Of a stretch of 64,000 bases of DNA, positions 52,801 through 60,300 are shown one piece after another. Source of the DNA: Anopheles merus (lineage: Eukaryota; Arthropoda; Insecta; Diptera; Culicidae); assembly GCF_017562075.2 (NCBI RefSeq), contig NC_054083.1, forward strand, positions 19,589,428-19,653,427. Direction: 5' to 3'. A program made the position numbers and the translations under genes. The notes beneath the pieces were generated by a model. It did no database searches. It saw only the letters and a list, made by a program, of their open reading frames with translations, and was not told the origin of the DNA. How positions within the stretch are numbered: the first letter of the stretch is position 1; every line of letters starts with the position of its first letter.

Positions 52801-55800
52801 ATGCACGTTATGCAACCCCAAACCCCACTGTCCCCAGTAATTGGCCAAACGATCAATATCAGCAGTAGCTGTTTAGATTGATTGGCTGACTGGTTGATAA
52901 AATGATGATGTTCATGCGTGGCGCTCGTCTCATCGATGCAGTCCACTGGGTCTCGCCTAGCCCCGGGCGATCATGGGAAGAAAATGCCTTCCCCCCAGCT
53001 TCCGTTAGAGTGCACCTGTTAGTTTGCCTGCCACCACCTCCTCGACCAAAGAGTGTACAATTTACCCAACCCAAAATAACATTTGTTTTAATGGCCTGTA
53101 CCTGTGTATGTTTTCCTTCTTCCTTCCGCCCCAGCCACCCACAAGGTAACGTGTGCCGACGAGACGATGCGGGTCGACGTTGCACTGCCGTCGGAGAACT
53201 TCTCCAGCGAGGCCGTCTATCTGGACGGTATGAAGGGCTATCCGGATCCGAAGTGTAAGCCCACCATACGGGAGAATCTGGCCGTGTTTGAGCTTTCGCT
53301 CACCAACATCTACGATTGCGGTGTGACACGGGTGATCAATCAAATTACGGTACGTACCCGTCGTGTGTGTGTTCCCGTCATTGAGCGCAATGCAAGGGTG
53401 GGTGTTTTGCAGATGCTAATCAACACGACGACTTTTGCTTAATTTTTCCTCCACAGGGGAAGAAAGTTTTCTATCATCGGATCATAGTCGAGACCGGGCC
53501 GGACACTGGCAAGGAGATCGTGAGCGTAAAGTGCATCACCACCGGGCCGAGCTACAATGTGACGCACGGTATCGTGAAGCGGGATGTGCTGCCCGCCGGC
53601 TTCCAGGAACCGGAGTAAGTGTTTAAGCTGTTTTTAATGTATTTTTTTACACCGTTTTACTATATCAACGTTCAATGTAAGGAGCCATCCATAAATAACG
53701 TTAGGATAAAAAATGAAGTTAGTTTGAAAATATTAGAGCAGCTATCGAATCATTCATGAGTTACGTGACGCAAAATTATACGCAACCGGTTGGACTCTCT
53801 CCTCTCGCAAGGTTGTAGCATGTAAGGATGGAAAAATCTCCCTCTACTCCTCTTCCCTTGTCGCCACTTCTTTGGCCATCTGTTAGTGTCCTGATGTAAT
53901 CAGGATTGTTTATAAAGTATGCATATTATTTTGCTAGGACTTCAAAATGATCAAGATCCCTTTCGTTGCCGAGTTGTCGAATTCTCCAAAAACTCTACAT
54001 ACTAAATATGTTTAAATGTCTGAGAGTCAGTCAGACAACTGACGTTCCTGTAGATCGGTAGAATCAACAAGTGTTCCAAAACGGCACGATACAATTATAG
54101 AAATGTAGCAGAAATGTAACAGCTTGAATTTGACCTTTATTTTTTCGAAACATCCATTCAGAGACAGACTACTTTATAATTTAATGTTAAGAGTCTACTC
54201 ATATGCCAAGATTTTCTTTAAACAAATTAGTAAAGATATTTAAATCACCACATGTCCATTATAAAATTCGAATGCACATGTATTGTAATAATTGGGTCCT
54301 TCTAACCAATTTTTTTCTCAACCAATCTGAATCTAGGGACCACTGCTCTGGGACAAGAAAACCTATGCTTGTAACGAGAGCAAACACATTGATTTATTTT
54401 TTTATGCACTAGTCCTGGTTACAGGGTTATGCAAGATAATTTGGCCCGGTTACAGGGATATGCAAGATAATTTCATGTAAATTTACAAGTATAGAATGCG
54501 CGCAAAGAATTTTTTTTAAAAGACATCGCCAAATCCTGGTGACTTTTAAAGAACAAATTATGAGAAACTTTATGATCCCATACTGATCCGGCGACTGGTC
54601 CCAAACGCATGTTGATTCTAGAATTTTACAGATCTCTTACTGATGAAAGAACTTACTCTAATCCCATCTCAATTGAGCTTGACTCTATACCGGTCCTGAA
54701 ACTGCTGCCAAAGCCATACCGGCCCTGAAATTGATCCCCATCCCATACCAGAACTTACACTGAATCCATATCGGTTCTGGAACTTATCCTTACCCCGTAC
54801 AGATTCTGTAACATTTACCTATTGTACTGTAACTGATCCCAAACACATACTGGTCATTGAACTGATTAAGATGTCATATCGATTCCGAAACAGATCATAA
54901 CCCCATTTTAGGTCCTGATACTGATCTCTTTTTGATTCGGGTCCAAAAATAGTACCTACATCTGTCTCAGTCATGGAACTTTCCAATCCAGTGGTTTCCC
55001 TTTTTTGCATTGGGAGGTACCGCAGTATTATCGTCAATTCGGACACTTAATAACATACTCGTCCTGGGTTCAATCCTCGTAAGGACCGTCACCCTAAGCA
55101 AGTATTGATGATCCGGCTGCGTAGTACTGATCCGGCTTAACCGACCTATATTCCTATATAACTTTGAGGCTTCCTGAACTGTTTGTTGGACCACTTTCTG
55201 GAAAGCTTTCCTAACAAGTCATAGATTACATTCTTTAGCTATGTTTCAGCCAAAAAATAGACCCGTGTATAGAAGCAAGCATAGAAGTATAGTTTTAATA
55301 ATGTTATTGTTACCTTAATTTATAAGAGATTAAAGCAATCGAAAGGCCGTATATAGGATTGAGCGACTAGTCTATATTAAACATTTTCCTATCGTCTCTT
55401 AAGAGCGACTGATGTTGCTGTCATTTTTTTATAGAGTTATTTGACTTCGTGGGTCTTTTGCCTTATTTAAGAGAGATAGACTTTAAATCTTCAAGTCTAT
55501 AAGACAATGTAAGACAAAGAGTCATAATTAAACAATTATTCACCAGCTCAGGTCACCTAAAGGACAAATTATACTTTAATCACTGTTTGTGTGAAACCTA
55601 TACCTAACCAAGAGATCACCAAGAACATGCCATGCTTTCATTTATAAACATTTACTGATCCTTGCAATTTCCCTCTCCATCTCTCCTCCTTCACTACAGA
55701 GATCTCGAAATAACGACCTCGATCACGGAGAATGCCCCCGAACCGTCGCTCGGTATTGCGATCCGCCAGGGCGACAAGCTGGTATCGGGCGACCTTAACG

Positions 55801-56732
55801 TTAGCCCCGGGGCTCACCTGCAGATGGAAATTTTCCTCGACAACCGTTCGGCACCAATTTACGGGCTCGGCGTCAACTACATGCTCGTCACAGACACCAA
55901 ATACCAGGAGGAAACGATCATTTTCAACGGGTAAGCTGGGCCTTAACGCACCTTTGACACTATCCCGCTGACAGCCGAAGGTCATGCCAGTACTTTACCC
56001 GCCTAACCTTTTTCCACACTATTCTGCAGCTGCTCGGTTGATCCGTATCTGTTCGAAAACTTCAACACGGTCGACGGTGACCTGCTGGCGGCCAAGTTCC
56101 GCGCGTTCAAGTTCCCCGAGTCGACCTACGTCCAGTTCCGCGGCACCGTCAACGTGTGCGTCGATCGGTGCAAGGGTGTAATCTGCAGCAACGGTCAAAC
56201 GGCGTTCGGACGGCGGAAGCGCGAGATCAGTGCTGCACCGGCCGACCCGAACAAGGTGTACGAAGTCACCATGACTACCTTCATCAAGGTGAACTACGAC
56301 GAGAATGCAGATCAGAGTATGTTGTGGTGCAGCCGTTGGCGTGAATCCAGTACCTTATTTAAGCTCTCTTTCTTTCTCTCTCTTATTGCAACAGATACCG
56401 TGTCGGAGATTGATCAGAAAATTCGCCAGCTGAAGCTCACCAACCAGAAGCTTGCCCGCAACAGCCGTGCCGGCAACGTGTTCGAGAGCATCCACAATGT
56501 GCCGGCCCGGACGGCGGATGTGGAGCAGCCGGAAGCAACTACCCTGCCGGCGGACAACGAGAGCGCCAAGGTCGAGGAGACGATCGTGTTCCGCGAGGTT
56601 ATCACCCGGCAGGAGGAGCAGGAGGACGTATCGTTCGAGAGCGCCAGCGGTAGTTCCCGGCGGACGGGCTGGCAACTGGGCGCCCTGCTTGCCGCACTCT
56701 GCACGATCGCACTCGAGATCATTCGCCATTGA
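4100..56732 (+). CDS. ZP (zona pellucida) domain membrane protein, six coding exons
   Basis: Joined exons 4100-4169, 53135-53349, 53457-53614, 55700-55930, 56030-56316 and 56395-56732 give 1299 nt, 432 residues plus a TGA stop. All junctions are GT-AG and the phases agree (1, 0, 2, 2, 1). Residues 1-22 are a signal peptide. A ZP module follows from about residue 28 to 280, with eight cysteines in the expected order (VTC, PKC, YDCGVT, VKC, NGC, then VC, RC and IC). A furin-type site RRKRE lies near residues 285-290, then a short helical stretch rich in Q, K and L, and a C-terminal hydrophobic segment (about 411-430). Insect ZP proteins of this layout (the Piopio/Papillote group and relatives) are apical extracellular-matrix proteins released by furin cleavage and polymerised through the ZP module. 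Length and the short cytoplasmic end fit a Piopio-sized member, but I cannot assign orthology. The ATG at 4100 is preceded by GCGACG, a good insect start context. Confidence 0.9.
4265..7667. other. Intronic non-coding DNA
   Basis: I see no supportable gene. An AT-rich island spans about 5640-5990 and a T11 run occurs at 6719-6730. The longest frame (6006-6749) has histidine/arginine-rich, low-complexity content typical of a chance open frame and no recognisable domain. Confidence 0.5.
7678..8620 (+). mobile_element. 5'-truncated non-LTR retrotransposon, Outcast/I-group-like ORF2 C-terminus
   Basis: A continuous frame (start at 7684 or upstream, TAA at 8575-8577, about 297 codons) encodes the C-terminal part of a non-LTR ORF2. 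The block LPKLRGGLNLHIP with the preceding LLLWSG is typical of the region after the reverse transcriptase, and a zinc-knuckle-like C-x2-C-x7-H-x4-C (CPHCPMDETLKHKFSVC) follows, as in I/Outcast/Loner-type elements. The catalytic RT core and endonuclease are missing, as expected after 5' truncation during target-primed reverse transcription. A short 3' UTR with AATAAA-like signals and an A-rich tail ends near 8620. AAAAAAATCA occurs at 7668-7677 and again at 8621-8630, a likely target-site duplication, although its A-rich sequence makes the right limit ambiguous. There is no internal stop, suggesting a fairly recent insertion. The clade is my recognition only. Confidence 0.82.
8631..25660. other. 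Intronic non-coding DNA between the Outcast-like element and the nested gene
   Basis: About 17 kb without a gene I can support. AT-rich stretches lie at about 13680-13800, 14340-14880 and 22500-22650. A purine-rich run (AAGAAG type) is near 14730-14770, and a CATCATCATCATC/CGTCGTCGTC microsatellite near 16595-16620. Two small coding-like frames at 13004-13147 and 13219-13356 are discussed under findings. Many open frames of 60-190 codons occur in both strands without domain features. Confidence 0.5.
25520..25570 (+). promoter_or_regulatory. Juxtaposed splice acceptor/donor: candidate recursive-splice site or 5' UTR exon acceptor
   Basis: A CTAAT branch-like motif near 25521 is followed by a long pyrimidine tract (TTCTTTTTTCTCCCATTTTT and more), then TTGTAG ending at 25560, immediately followed by GTGAGC from 25561. 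The strong acceptor abuts a donor with no exon between them, the hallmark of ratchet points in long Drosophila introns. It lies 21 kb into the 49-kb ZP intron. It is also only 219 bp upstream of the nested DC-STAMP start codon, so it could instead be the acceptor for a 5' UTR exon of that gene. Confidence 0.5.
25701..25772 (+). repeat. Two-copy 35-bp direct repeat just upstream of the DC-STAMP start codon
   Basis: Copies at 25701-25735 and 25738-25772 both begin GCGAACAATTAAA and end GTTCTATTC, with a few internal differences. The repeat period is 37 bp. The second copy ends 7 bp before the ATG at 25780, so both copies should lie in the 5' UTR or core promoter of the nested gene. A further TTCTATTC occurs at about 25674-25681. 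Confidence 0.75.
25780..28116 (+). CDS. DC-STAMP domain protein with C-terminal RING-like finger (DCST1/sneaky-like)
   Basis: Exons 25780-26023, 26100-26898, 26950-27436 and 27517-28116 join in phase (1, 2, 0) to 2130 nt, 709 residues, close to the roughly 700 residues usual for DCST1/sneaky proteins. The protein has multiple membrane segments (about 41-61 and 72-95, others around 440-460 and 560-580). An early FFGKAGRN/LTGPIENA block is conserved in the family. The DC-STAMP domain lies at about 385-592 (FNNFYITDQF, LLPLRA, then VTGTGALAELVRNT). A C-terminal cysteine cluster (CAVC, ECQRPDC, YCAGC, CVVCGG; about 652-690) forms a RING-like finger. An acidic Gly/Ser/Glu-rich insert sits near residues 190-222. 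Family knowledge: Drosophila sneaky is a sperm protein needed for plasma-membrane breakdown after entry, and vertebrate DCST1/2 are needed for sperm-egg fusion. A sperm membrane role is therefore inferred. The start has a CAAAAATG context. The gene is wholly inside the ZP gene's intron 1. The third exon could instead begin at 26968 (18 nt, in frame). Confidence 0.88.
26090..26103 (+). promoter_or_regulatory. Tandem (NAGNAG) splice acceptor in the DC-STAMP gene
   Basis: Intron 1 of the nested gene ends CTCGCAGCAG, giving two acceptors three bases apart (exon starting at 26100 or 26103). Use of the second would drop one residue (Ala-Val becomes Val) at the second membrane segment without changing the frame. 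Both fit the phase-1 donor at 26023. Confidence 0.5.
28117..29106. other. Downstream / 3' UTR region of the DC-STAMP gene
   Basis: There is no second gene here. The stretch holds CA microsatellites (about 28182-28198 and 28528-28540), a compact inverted repeat at 28579-28616, and an AT-rich block from about 28840. I found no canonical AATAAA on the + strand between the stop codon and the SINE that begins at 29119. Confidence 0.5.
28579..28616 (+). repeat. Inverted repeat able to form a stem-loop
   Basis: GCTGCCTGG at 28579-28587 is the exact reverse complement of CCAGGCAGC at 28608-28616. Inside, CGGTC (28590-28594) pairs with GACCG (28599-28603) around an AACT loop, leaving a small asymmetric internal loop. 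It lies about 460 bp after the DC-STAMP stop and may be in its 3' UTR. Confidence 0.55.
29107..29330 (+). mobile_element. tRNA-like SINE (about 200 bp) with 12-bp target-site duplications
   Basis: The body, 29119-29318, is bounded by perfect copies of GAACTTTATGTT at 29107-29118 and 29319-29330, direct evidence of a retroposition event. A polymerase III B-box-like GGGTTCAAGTCC sits at 29175-29186 with a weak A-box-like TAGTACACTCGTC about 45 bp upstream, as in tRNA-derived SINEs. The 3' end is an A/AAG-rich tail (AAAGAAAAAGAA). No tRNA cloverleaf can be folded with confidence, so this is a SINE and not a tRNA gene. It carries an AATAAA at 29239-29244. I cannot name the family without a repeat library. 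Confidence 0.8.
29366..29757 (+). mobile_element. Degenerate Jockey/CR1-like retrotransposon 3' end
   Basis: From 29380 the + strand reads RRQALQAAFVVKLI, then LPYQLEKLNLYAL, an in-frame stop at 29476-29478, and further homologous blocks (RHLRSLELRRPTFLRSA, then FFDFNISKTQFK). This is the characteristic C-terminal tail of Jockey-superfamily ORF2 (the 'LP..L..LN.Y.P.R.LR' and 'FDF.IS...F' pattern). The fragment ends in an A-rich AAAC/AAAT tail at about 29734-29756. It is heavily 5'-truncated and defective. It starts only about 40 bp after the SINE, and an RTE element is inserted just behind its tail. Confidence 0.72.
29760..30410 (-). mobile_element. 5'-truncated RTE-clade non-LTR retrotransposon with 11-bp target-site duplications
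   Basis: On the - strand the frame starts within FTYLGSKVSNDNS (near 30380) and continues through MLAANRSFYSLKK, YASETWTL, FERKMLRRILGP, RYNDELYE, RLRWAGHV and RRRGRPK. After a frameshift near 29905 it continues with ITDWQTKARDRERFR to a stop at 29795-29797. This is the typical C-terminus of RTE/JAM-type reverse transcriptases. The 3' end is a tetranucleotide repeat (ACTT on the + strand, 29771-29787), as expected for RTE. TTTTGCAAATT flanks it at 29760-29770 and 30400-30410, giving a complete insertion of about 630 bp. It lacks the catalytic RT core. Confidence 0.87.
33311..33335. repeat. Near-perfect 25-bp palindrome
   Basis: ATAATTTAATGT (33311-33322) and its exact reverse complement ACATTAAATTAT (33324-33335) are separated by a single G. 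No flanking element features or terminal repeats were recognised. Confidence 0.7.
37823..37872 (+). repeat. (CT)25 microsatellite
   Basis: An uninterrupted 50-bp CT dinucleotide run (GA on the other strand). GA-rich tracts can bind GAGA-type factors in Diptera, but nothing beyond the repeat itself is visible. Confidence 0.95.
42221..42236 (+). repeat. G16 homopolymer
   Basis: A sixteen-base uninterrupted G run follows GTGCA and precedes TGTACT. Its length is likely to vary between individuals and sequencing runs. Confidence 0.9.
44179..44201 (+). repeat. C14-G-C8 homopolymer tract
   Basis: Fourteen C, one G, then eight C. The complementary strand is G-rich and could form a quadruplex. Length may be uncertain in assembly. 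Confidence 0.9.
53135..53349 (+). CDS. ZP gene, coding exon 2 (start of the ZP module)
   Basis: This exon encodes residues 24-95, from THKVTCADETMRVDV to TRVINQIT. It contains three of the ZP cysteines (VTC, PKC, YDC). It begins after CCCCAG (53131-53134) and ends ACG|GTACGT in phase 0. GC-rich third codon positions contrast with the AT-rich intron upstream. Confidence 0.9.
53457..53614 (+). CDS. ZP gene, coding exon 3
   Basis: This exon encodes GKKVFYHRIIVET through PAGFQEPE, including the VKC cysteine and one N-glycosylation-type site (NVT). It starts after CCACAG and ends GGA|GTAAGT in phase 2. The preceding intron is 107 bp. Confidence 0.9.
54417..54473 (+). repeat. Two-copy 26-bp tandem duplication
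   Basis: GGTTACAGGGTTATGCAAGA and the bases after it (54417-54442) recur at 54448-54473 with one mismatch. The period is 31 bp. Confidence 0.85.
54570..54940 (+). repeat. Degenerate minisatellite (about 30-40 bp unit)
   Basis: Phrases of the form CCATACCGG, CCTGAAACTG and CTGATCCCAA recur roughly every 30-40 bp, for example near 54690, 54718, 54752, 54833 and 54868. The units differ in length and sequence, so this is an old array. The limits are approximate. Confidence 0.5.
55015..55195 (+). mobile_element. Second tRNA-like SINE candidate
   Basis: GGGTTCAATCC at 55066-55076 matches a polymerase III B box and is followed by CTCGTAAGGACCGTCACC and a body containing GATCCGGCTGCGTAGTAC, resembling mosquito tRNA-derived SINEs. 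I found no clear target-site duplication or A-rich tail, so the limits are approximate and the copy looks old. Confidence 0.45.
55700..55930 (+). CDS. ZP gene, coding exon 4
   Basis: This exon encodes EDLEITTSITENAPEPSLG through EETIIFNG, the linker and the beginning of the ZP-C half, including the MEIFLDNRSAPIYGLGVNY block typical of ZP-C. It starts after CTACAG and ends CGG|GTAAGC in phase 2. Confidence 0.9.
56030..56316 (+). CDS. ZP gene, coding exon 5 (ZP-C cysteines and furin site)
   Basis: This exon begins by completing NGC, then encodes SVDPYLFENF, AKFRAFKFPES, the cysteine cluster VCVDRCKGVIC, and GRRKRE, a furin-type cleavage site. It ends CAGA|GTATGT in phase 1 after a 99-bp intron on its left. 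Confidence 0.9.
56395..56732 (+). CDS. ZP gene, last coding exon (membrane-proximal tail)
   Basis: This exon encodes TVSEIDQKIRQLKLTNQKLA (helix/coiled-coil propensity), an acidic Glu-rich stretch, a Ser/Gly segment (SASGSSRR), and a hydrophobic end (WQLGALLAALCTIALEI) only three residues (IRH) from the stop. It could be a transmembrane anchor with almost no cytoplasmic tail or a GPI-anchor signal. The 78-bp intron before it ends CAACAG. Confidence 0.88.
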
Positions 56733-57850
56733 AAGTCACGATTTCTCACGCGGTGAGCATGATCTCTCTCGCACACCGGAACCAAACAAGGCAAAAAAAA
56801 AGAAGAAAAGTAAAACAAATACGGACTGCCGTGCTCGGCGGGCTGAAGTGGACGAATCGGCGCGAACGACGCTATGTCACACTTCCATTTTGGCCATCGC
56901 CGACCGTGGACGGTCCTATGCATTCTGGTGAAACTGGAGACAACACTGGACGCACGGTGCTGTCTCACCGTACGGGGAGGGAATTATTAATTAAAACGTG
57001 AGGGTACAACAAGCTGTAAATATTCGATTCCTGTGTAGGCAGTGGCACCGTCGGTGAGAGAGTACACGAGAGCAAACACTGGGGTTCATTCATTTTTTTA
57101 GCAGCGGGTTTTCTTTTTTGTAATTTTACGCGACAGTTTACACTAATAGCACAAAATTGAACGCTGAACAAATTAGACACTAATTAACGCTTGACGAGAT
57201 ACTAATAGAAACGCGTGTGTACTGGGAGAATATTTCAGCGCGCGAAACGAAAAGAAAAATTCATTTTACTTGGGCAGTTTAAGAACACGTGAAACGAAAG
57301 CAATAGGATTAAAACATACGAAAGTAGCTGGTTGTGTTTGCGAAAAAAAATCAAACACGCAACACGATCGTGCTTTGGGATATAAAGCGTCTGTTCGATG
57401 CTGATCGGTATGAACTTGTCGGTAAAAGGTTGCGCTCACGCGTACACGCGCAGCTCTAGCCGCAGTAAGATAAGATAATGCTAGTCTAATTACTGTTTAA
57501 TTGAGCGGACAAGAACTGACAGGGAAAACGGAAAGCGCCCAATAGGACAGAGGCGCCCAGCGAGCCGATGCGACGATATGGAGGCAATCGAGGCCACTAA
57601 AGCCTTCCGCCGCTACACTAACAGGGGGAGAGACAAAGAAATTGCTGATAGTAAAATCCTTAAATGGGACCATGAATCACCGAATCCGCAAATGTGAGGA
57701 ATAAAATAAAGCATCATTAATAGCATTAACGACCGATAAACAATGTAAAAGGGTGGCCCCGTCGGTGGCCGCCACGCTAACGCCAGCAATAATTGTGAAA
57801 ATTGTGCGAAAATCTAGGAAAATAAAGCTAACCGTAAAACTAAACTCGTG
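56733..57850 (+). other. ZP gene 3' untranslated region
   Basis: Non-coding sequence follows the TGA stop and contains overlapping AATAAA signals at 57700-57710 and another at 57821-57826. The transcript probably ends within a few tens of bases of one of them, just before the retrotransposon debris begins. Confidence 0.6.
57700..57826 (+). terminator. Candidate polyadenylation signals of the ZP gene
   Basis: AATAAA hexamers at 57700-57705, 57705-57710 and 57821-57826 are canonical on the coding strand about 1.0-1.1 kb after the stop. Which is used cannot be told from sequence alone. Confidence 0.5.
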
Positions 57851-57853
57851 CTT

Positions 57854-58395
57854 GTTTATTTTATTTTATTTTTTATTAATGTTAATTTCTCAGCCACGTG
57901 AAATTATGATGTAAAAAGGAGCGAAGAGGGAATTGGAAGACGGGAAGGGATAGGTTGATATCGAACAGATCTGAGGCACAATAAAAAGACGAAATTGTTC
58001 TTAAAAATGACTCATTGCGAGCAAAACGTGTACGACATATAAATATGTCGAGACGAAAACAATAACGTAAGGTGCGACAAGGAGCATAAAAATGTACACG
58101 GGACAGAAGGTAGGGAGCATCGATCGTATGAAACAACTGGCCCGCCACGAAAGAAGCCTAAGCTACCGAGAGGTGGTGCTCCAACTTAGCTAGGCCTTGT
58201 AAAGCGCATCTATGCTCATACGAAGGTAGGGGAATAGAGTGATGACCCAGCGACCTACGAAATGCAATCCTTGTAAATCATTTCTAAATTCTCTCATTCC
58301 TTTGGACCACAGATACTTGGACAGGAGACCAGATGATATTCCAATACAGAACGGACCCAGCAATAATAAAGGGACTTAGGACAGAATGGATCGCG
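57854..58395 (-). mobile_element. Degenerate Jockey/CR1-like 3' fragment (copy A)
   Basis: On the - strand, pieces in shifting frames match the end of a Jockey-superfamily ORF2: a PSYEHRC-type block near 58220, ASFVAGQLFHTIDAPYLLSR, VHFYAPCRTLR, then SDLFDINLSLPVFQFPLR, with a stop near 57882. A TTTTA-type repeat (57855-57880 on the + strand) forms the 3' tail. Several stops and frameshifts disrupt the upstream part, and the 5' limit is approximate. The family resembles Anopheles T1/Q-type elements, but I cannot assign it. Confidence 0.72.
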
Positions 58396-58705
58396 AATTT
58401 CAGTGATTATTGTTATATTTTTGTTTTCTTTCGAAGAACGCTAAGAAACGTTCACGCATTACTTCCTTTAAAAACGATGTGTTCGGAAAGTCCTAGTTTA
58501 TTTATATTTACTCGTAAACGATTTGCTACCACTTTGTTTCACGACCTTGCTCAAGCGCGCGCCATATCTTTCTCTCCGATCGGCACTCACGCATCGTGCC
58601 GAGCGCGCCTTCGCTGACCTCCCGATAGATCGCACACACACTTCGATCTACGCCCGATGAGTGTCCTCGGTAGCGATCTACGGGACCATCAAGTTGGCCC
58701 ATAAC

Positions 58706-59390
58706 AATTATTATTATTTATTTTCATATTGTCAGACGCCCAAGGTTTCACAATAATATTTCTAACAAACTACGGAAAAATTAACTGTTAAGGATGGGGG
58801 ATTGATGAAATACATAAGGACTCGAAAAGACGATAGCGAAAACTGGACAAGGGCACGTGGTAGTCGAACATATCATGAACTTGATTAAATGAGGCGCATG
58901 CTCTCAAAAACGAATCTTTCTGAGCAAAAGCAGAACGGCGGGAGGGGATGAAATTGGGAGATCTGTCGCGGAGACGACGAGAAGGAACGTAAAGTGTAAT
59001 AGAGCTGAGGAGCAAGGGAGACCCGATATTGTTGGTAAGTAGGCTGGCGATGAAGTATAACTGCGCTTGTGAATGTCGGGATTTGATTTCCATCAAGCCC
59101 AACATACGACAGCGGAGAGAATACGAGGGCACAGGTGCATTATATCCGTGCAGAAATCTACGTATTGCGATACGCGTTCCTGTGCACTCTCTGCCTCTCT
59201 AGTCTCTGCATAGTGGTGCCTCCAGCCGGGGTCCACACAACACTAGCGAATTCCAACATAGTACAGTGCCTTCAGGCATAGCGGATCTCTCAGCTCAGAG
59301 GCTAGACAAGCAATGAGTTCTAGCATGAATGAGTCTGGTCGTGATGGTGTCATCGAGCCAAACATCAAGGTCCTTAATTGAAGACTCTCT
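58706..59390 (-). mobile_element. Degenerate Jockey/CR1-like 3' fragment (copy B)
   Basis: Reading the - strand gives DLDVWLDD near 59370, then RDPLCLKALYY, LEFASVVWTPAGGTTMQRLE, a frameshift near 59150, and RCRMLGL, AQLYFIASLLTN, SSITLYVPSRRLR and HDMFDYHVPLSSFRYRLF (59130-58800). A TAA-type repeat (58706-58722) forms the tail. It has the same order as copy A but different sequence, so it is a separate insertion. Confidence 0.74.
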
Positions 59391-59393
59391 TAA

Positions 59394-60300
59394 TTTATTT
59401 ATTTATTTATTTATTTCATACACAACCGACGGACCATCGTGTCTAATCGGCAATTATTATTATCTGAGAATTATTATCTGAGTTTGACCAAACAAGCAGT
59501 CCCATGTAATTTTTCTGATAGGACGACCAAAAGAGACAACACAACATTTAGGCGGACAAAGCACTAACCCATTAGACGAGCACCAAGTAGAAAAAATATT
59601 TAAAAGTGAAGTAATTTACAATCGGCACGATAGATATAACCAAGACATTTATTGGCCCTTATTGATGACATCGTCCTTATGCTCTTTGAAAGACAGATTC
59701 TGATCAAATAAGATTCTAAGATCCTTAGACAAAGCCACACAGGAGTATTACAGAGACTGTATACGTGAGATATACATGTAAAGGATTGGAAAAAAGATAA
59801 CACATAAAAATTTTCGTTACACAGGACTAAGCCGTTAGAAGGACATCATGTAGAGAATTTACAGAGCCAGGATTGAAGGACAAGACAATCAGCTGTAGAG
59901 GATACAGGAAAAATAACTTTAACGTCGTTTTCATCTAGCAGAAAGTCGTTAACAGTGAGGATAGAAGTACAGTCATTGAGGAAGAGAATGAACAGTAAGG
60001 GACTAAGGAAACTGTCTTGTGGGACACCCTACGGACTAAGACAACATTCAGAGAAAGAGTCACAGACTTTAACTGCATAGAAACGTTGCTCAAGATAAGA
60101 GTTGAACCACGACAATATTGAACCACCGAAACCTAGTGTTTGCAGCTAAGCAACTAGTAGAGATAAAGATATATTGTCAGATGTCGCTTTGAAATCGGTG
60201 AAGACAGTATCCACTTGTTTTCCACGAGGTTATGATACAAACAAGACGACAAGCACATGAGAATGGAAGACGTTGAGCGATGAGGCATCAAGCCATATCC
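59394..60300 (-). mobile_element. Degenerate Jockey/CR1-like reverse transcriptase fragment (copy C)
   Basis: On the - strand this copy retains part of the RT core: motif A (VDTVFTDFKAT, 60181-60215), the GVPQ-type motif as GVPQDS (near 60022-60040), then SPLLFILFLND. The catalytic motif expected as FADD is degraded to DEND at about 59925. SSTADCLVLQSWL, DLRILFDQNLSF and ANKCLGYI follow down to 59620. An ATTT repeat (59394-59420 on the + strand) is the tail. The segment normally between LGYI and the tail is missing, so the 3' part is internally deleted. It is clearly inactive. Confidence 0.76.

Larger units (their letters stand above)
4170..53134 (+). other. ZP gene intron 1 (about 49 kb), host of a nested gene and transposons
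   Basis: The intron runs from the GTAAGC donor at 4170 to the acceptor CCCCAG ending at 53134, the latter behind a TTCCTTCTTCCTTCCG pyrimidine tract. The phases fit directly, so no additional coding exon is needed, though a small in-phase exon cannot be excluded. It contains the complete DC-STAMP gene on the same strand, an Outcast/I-like fragment, a SINE, a Jockey/CR1-like fragment and an RTE fragment. Long first introns of developmentally regulated insect genes commonly house enhancers; that is inference here. Confidence 0.8.
30411..53134. other. Right part of ZP intron 1, non-coding
   Basis: About 23 kb with no gene I can support. AT-rich islands lie at about 30411-30960, 33300-33720, 35020-35600, 36640-37130, 39590-39760, 41100-41660, 43600-43880, 47240-47370, 48600-49260 and 51490-51700. 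Simple repeats include (CT)25 at 37823-37872, G16 at 42221-42236, C-rich 44179-44201, and an alternating CGAT run at 50235-50252. The longest frames (for example 44745-45350 on the - strand) have no recognisable domain and overlap open frames on the opposite strand. Confidence 0.5.
53615..55699 (+). other. ZP gene intron 3 (about 2.1 kb), repeat-rich
   Basis: This is the only other large intron of the gene. It holds a possible dispersed repeat at about 53683-53840 (GAGCCATCCATAAATAACG, a motif often seen in insect interspersed repeats), a two-copy 26-bp tandem duplication, a degenerate minisatellite and a SINE-like segment. No coding sequence was recognised in it. Confidence 0.75.
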
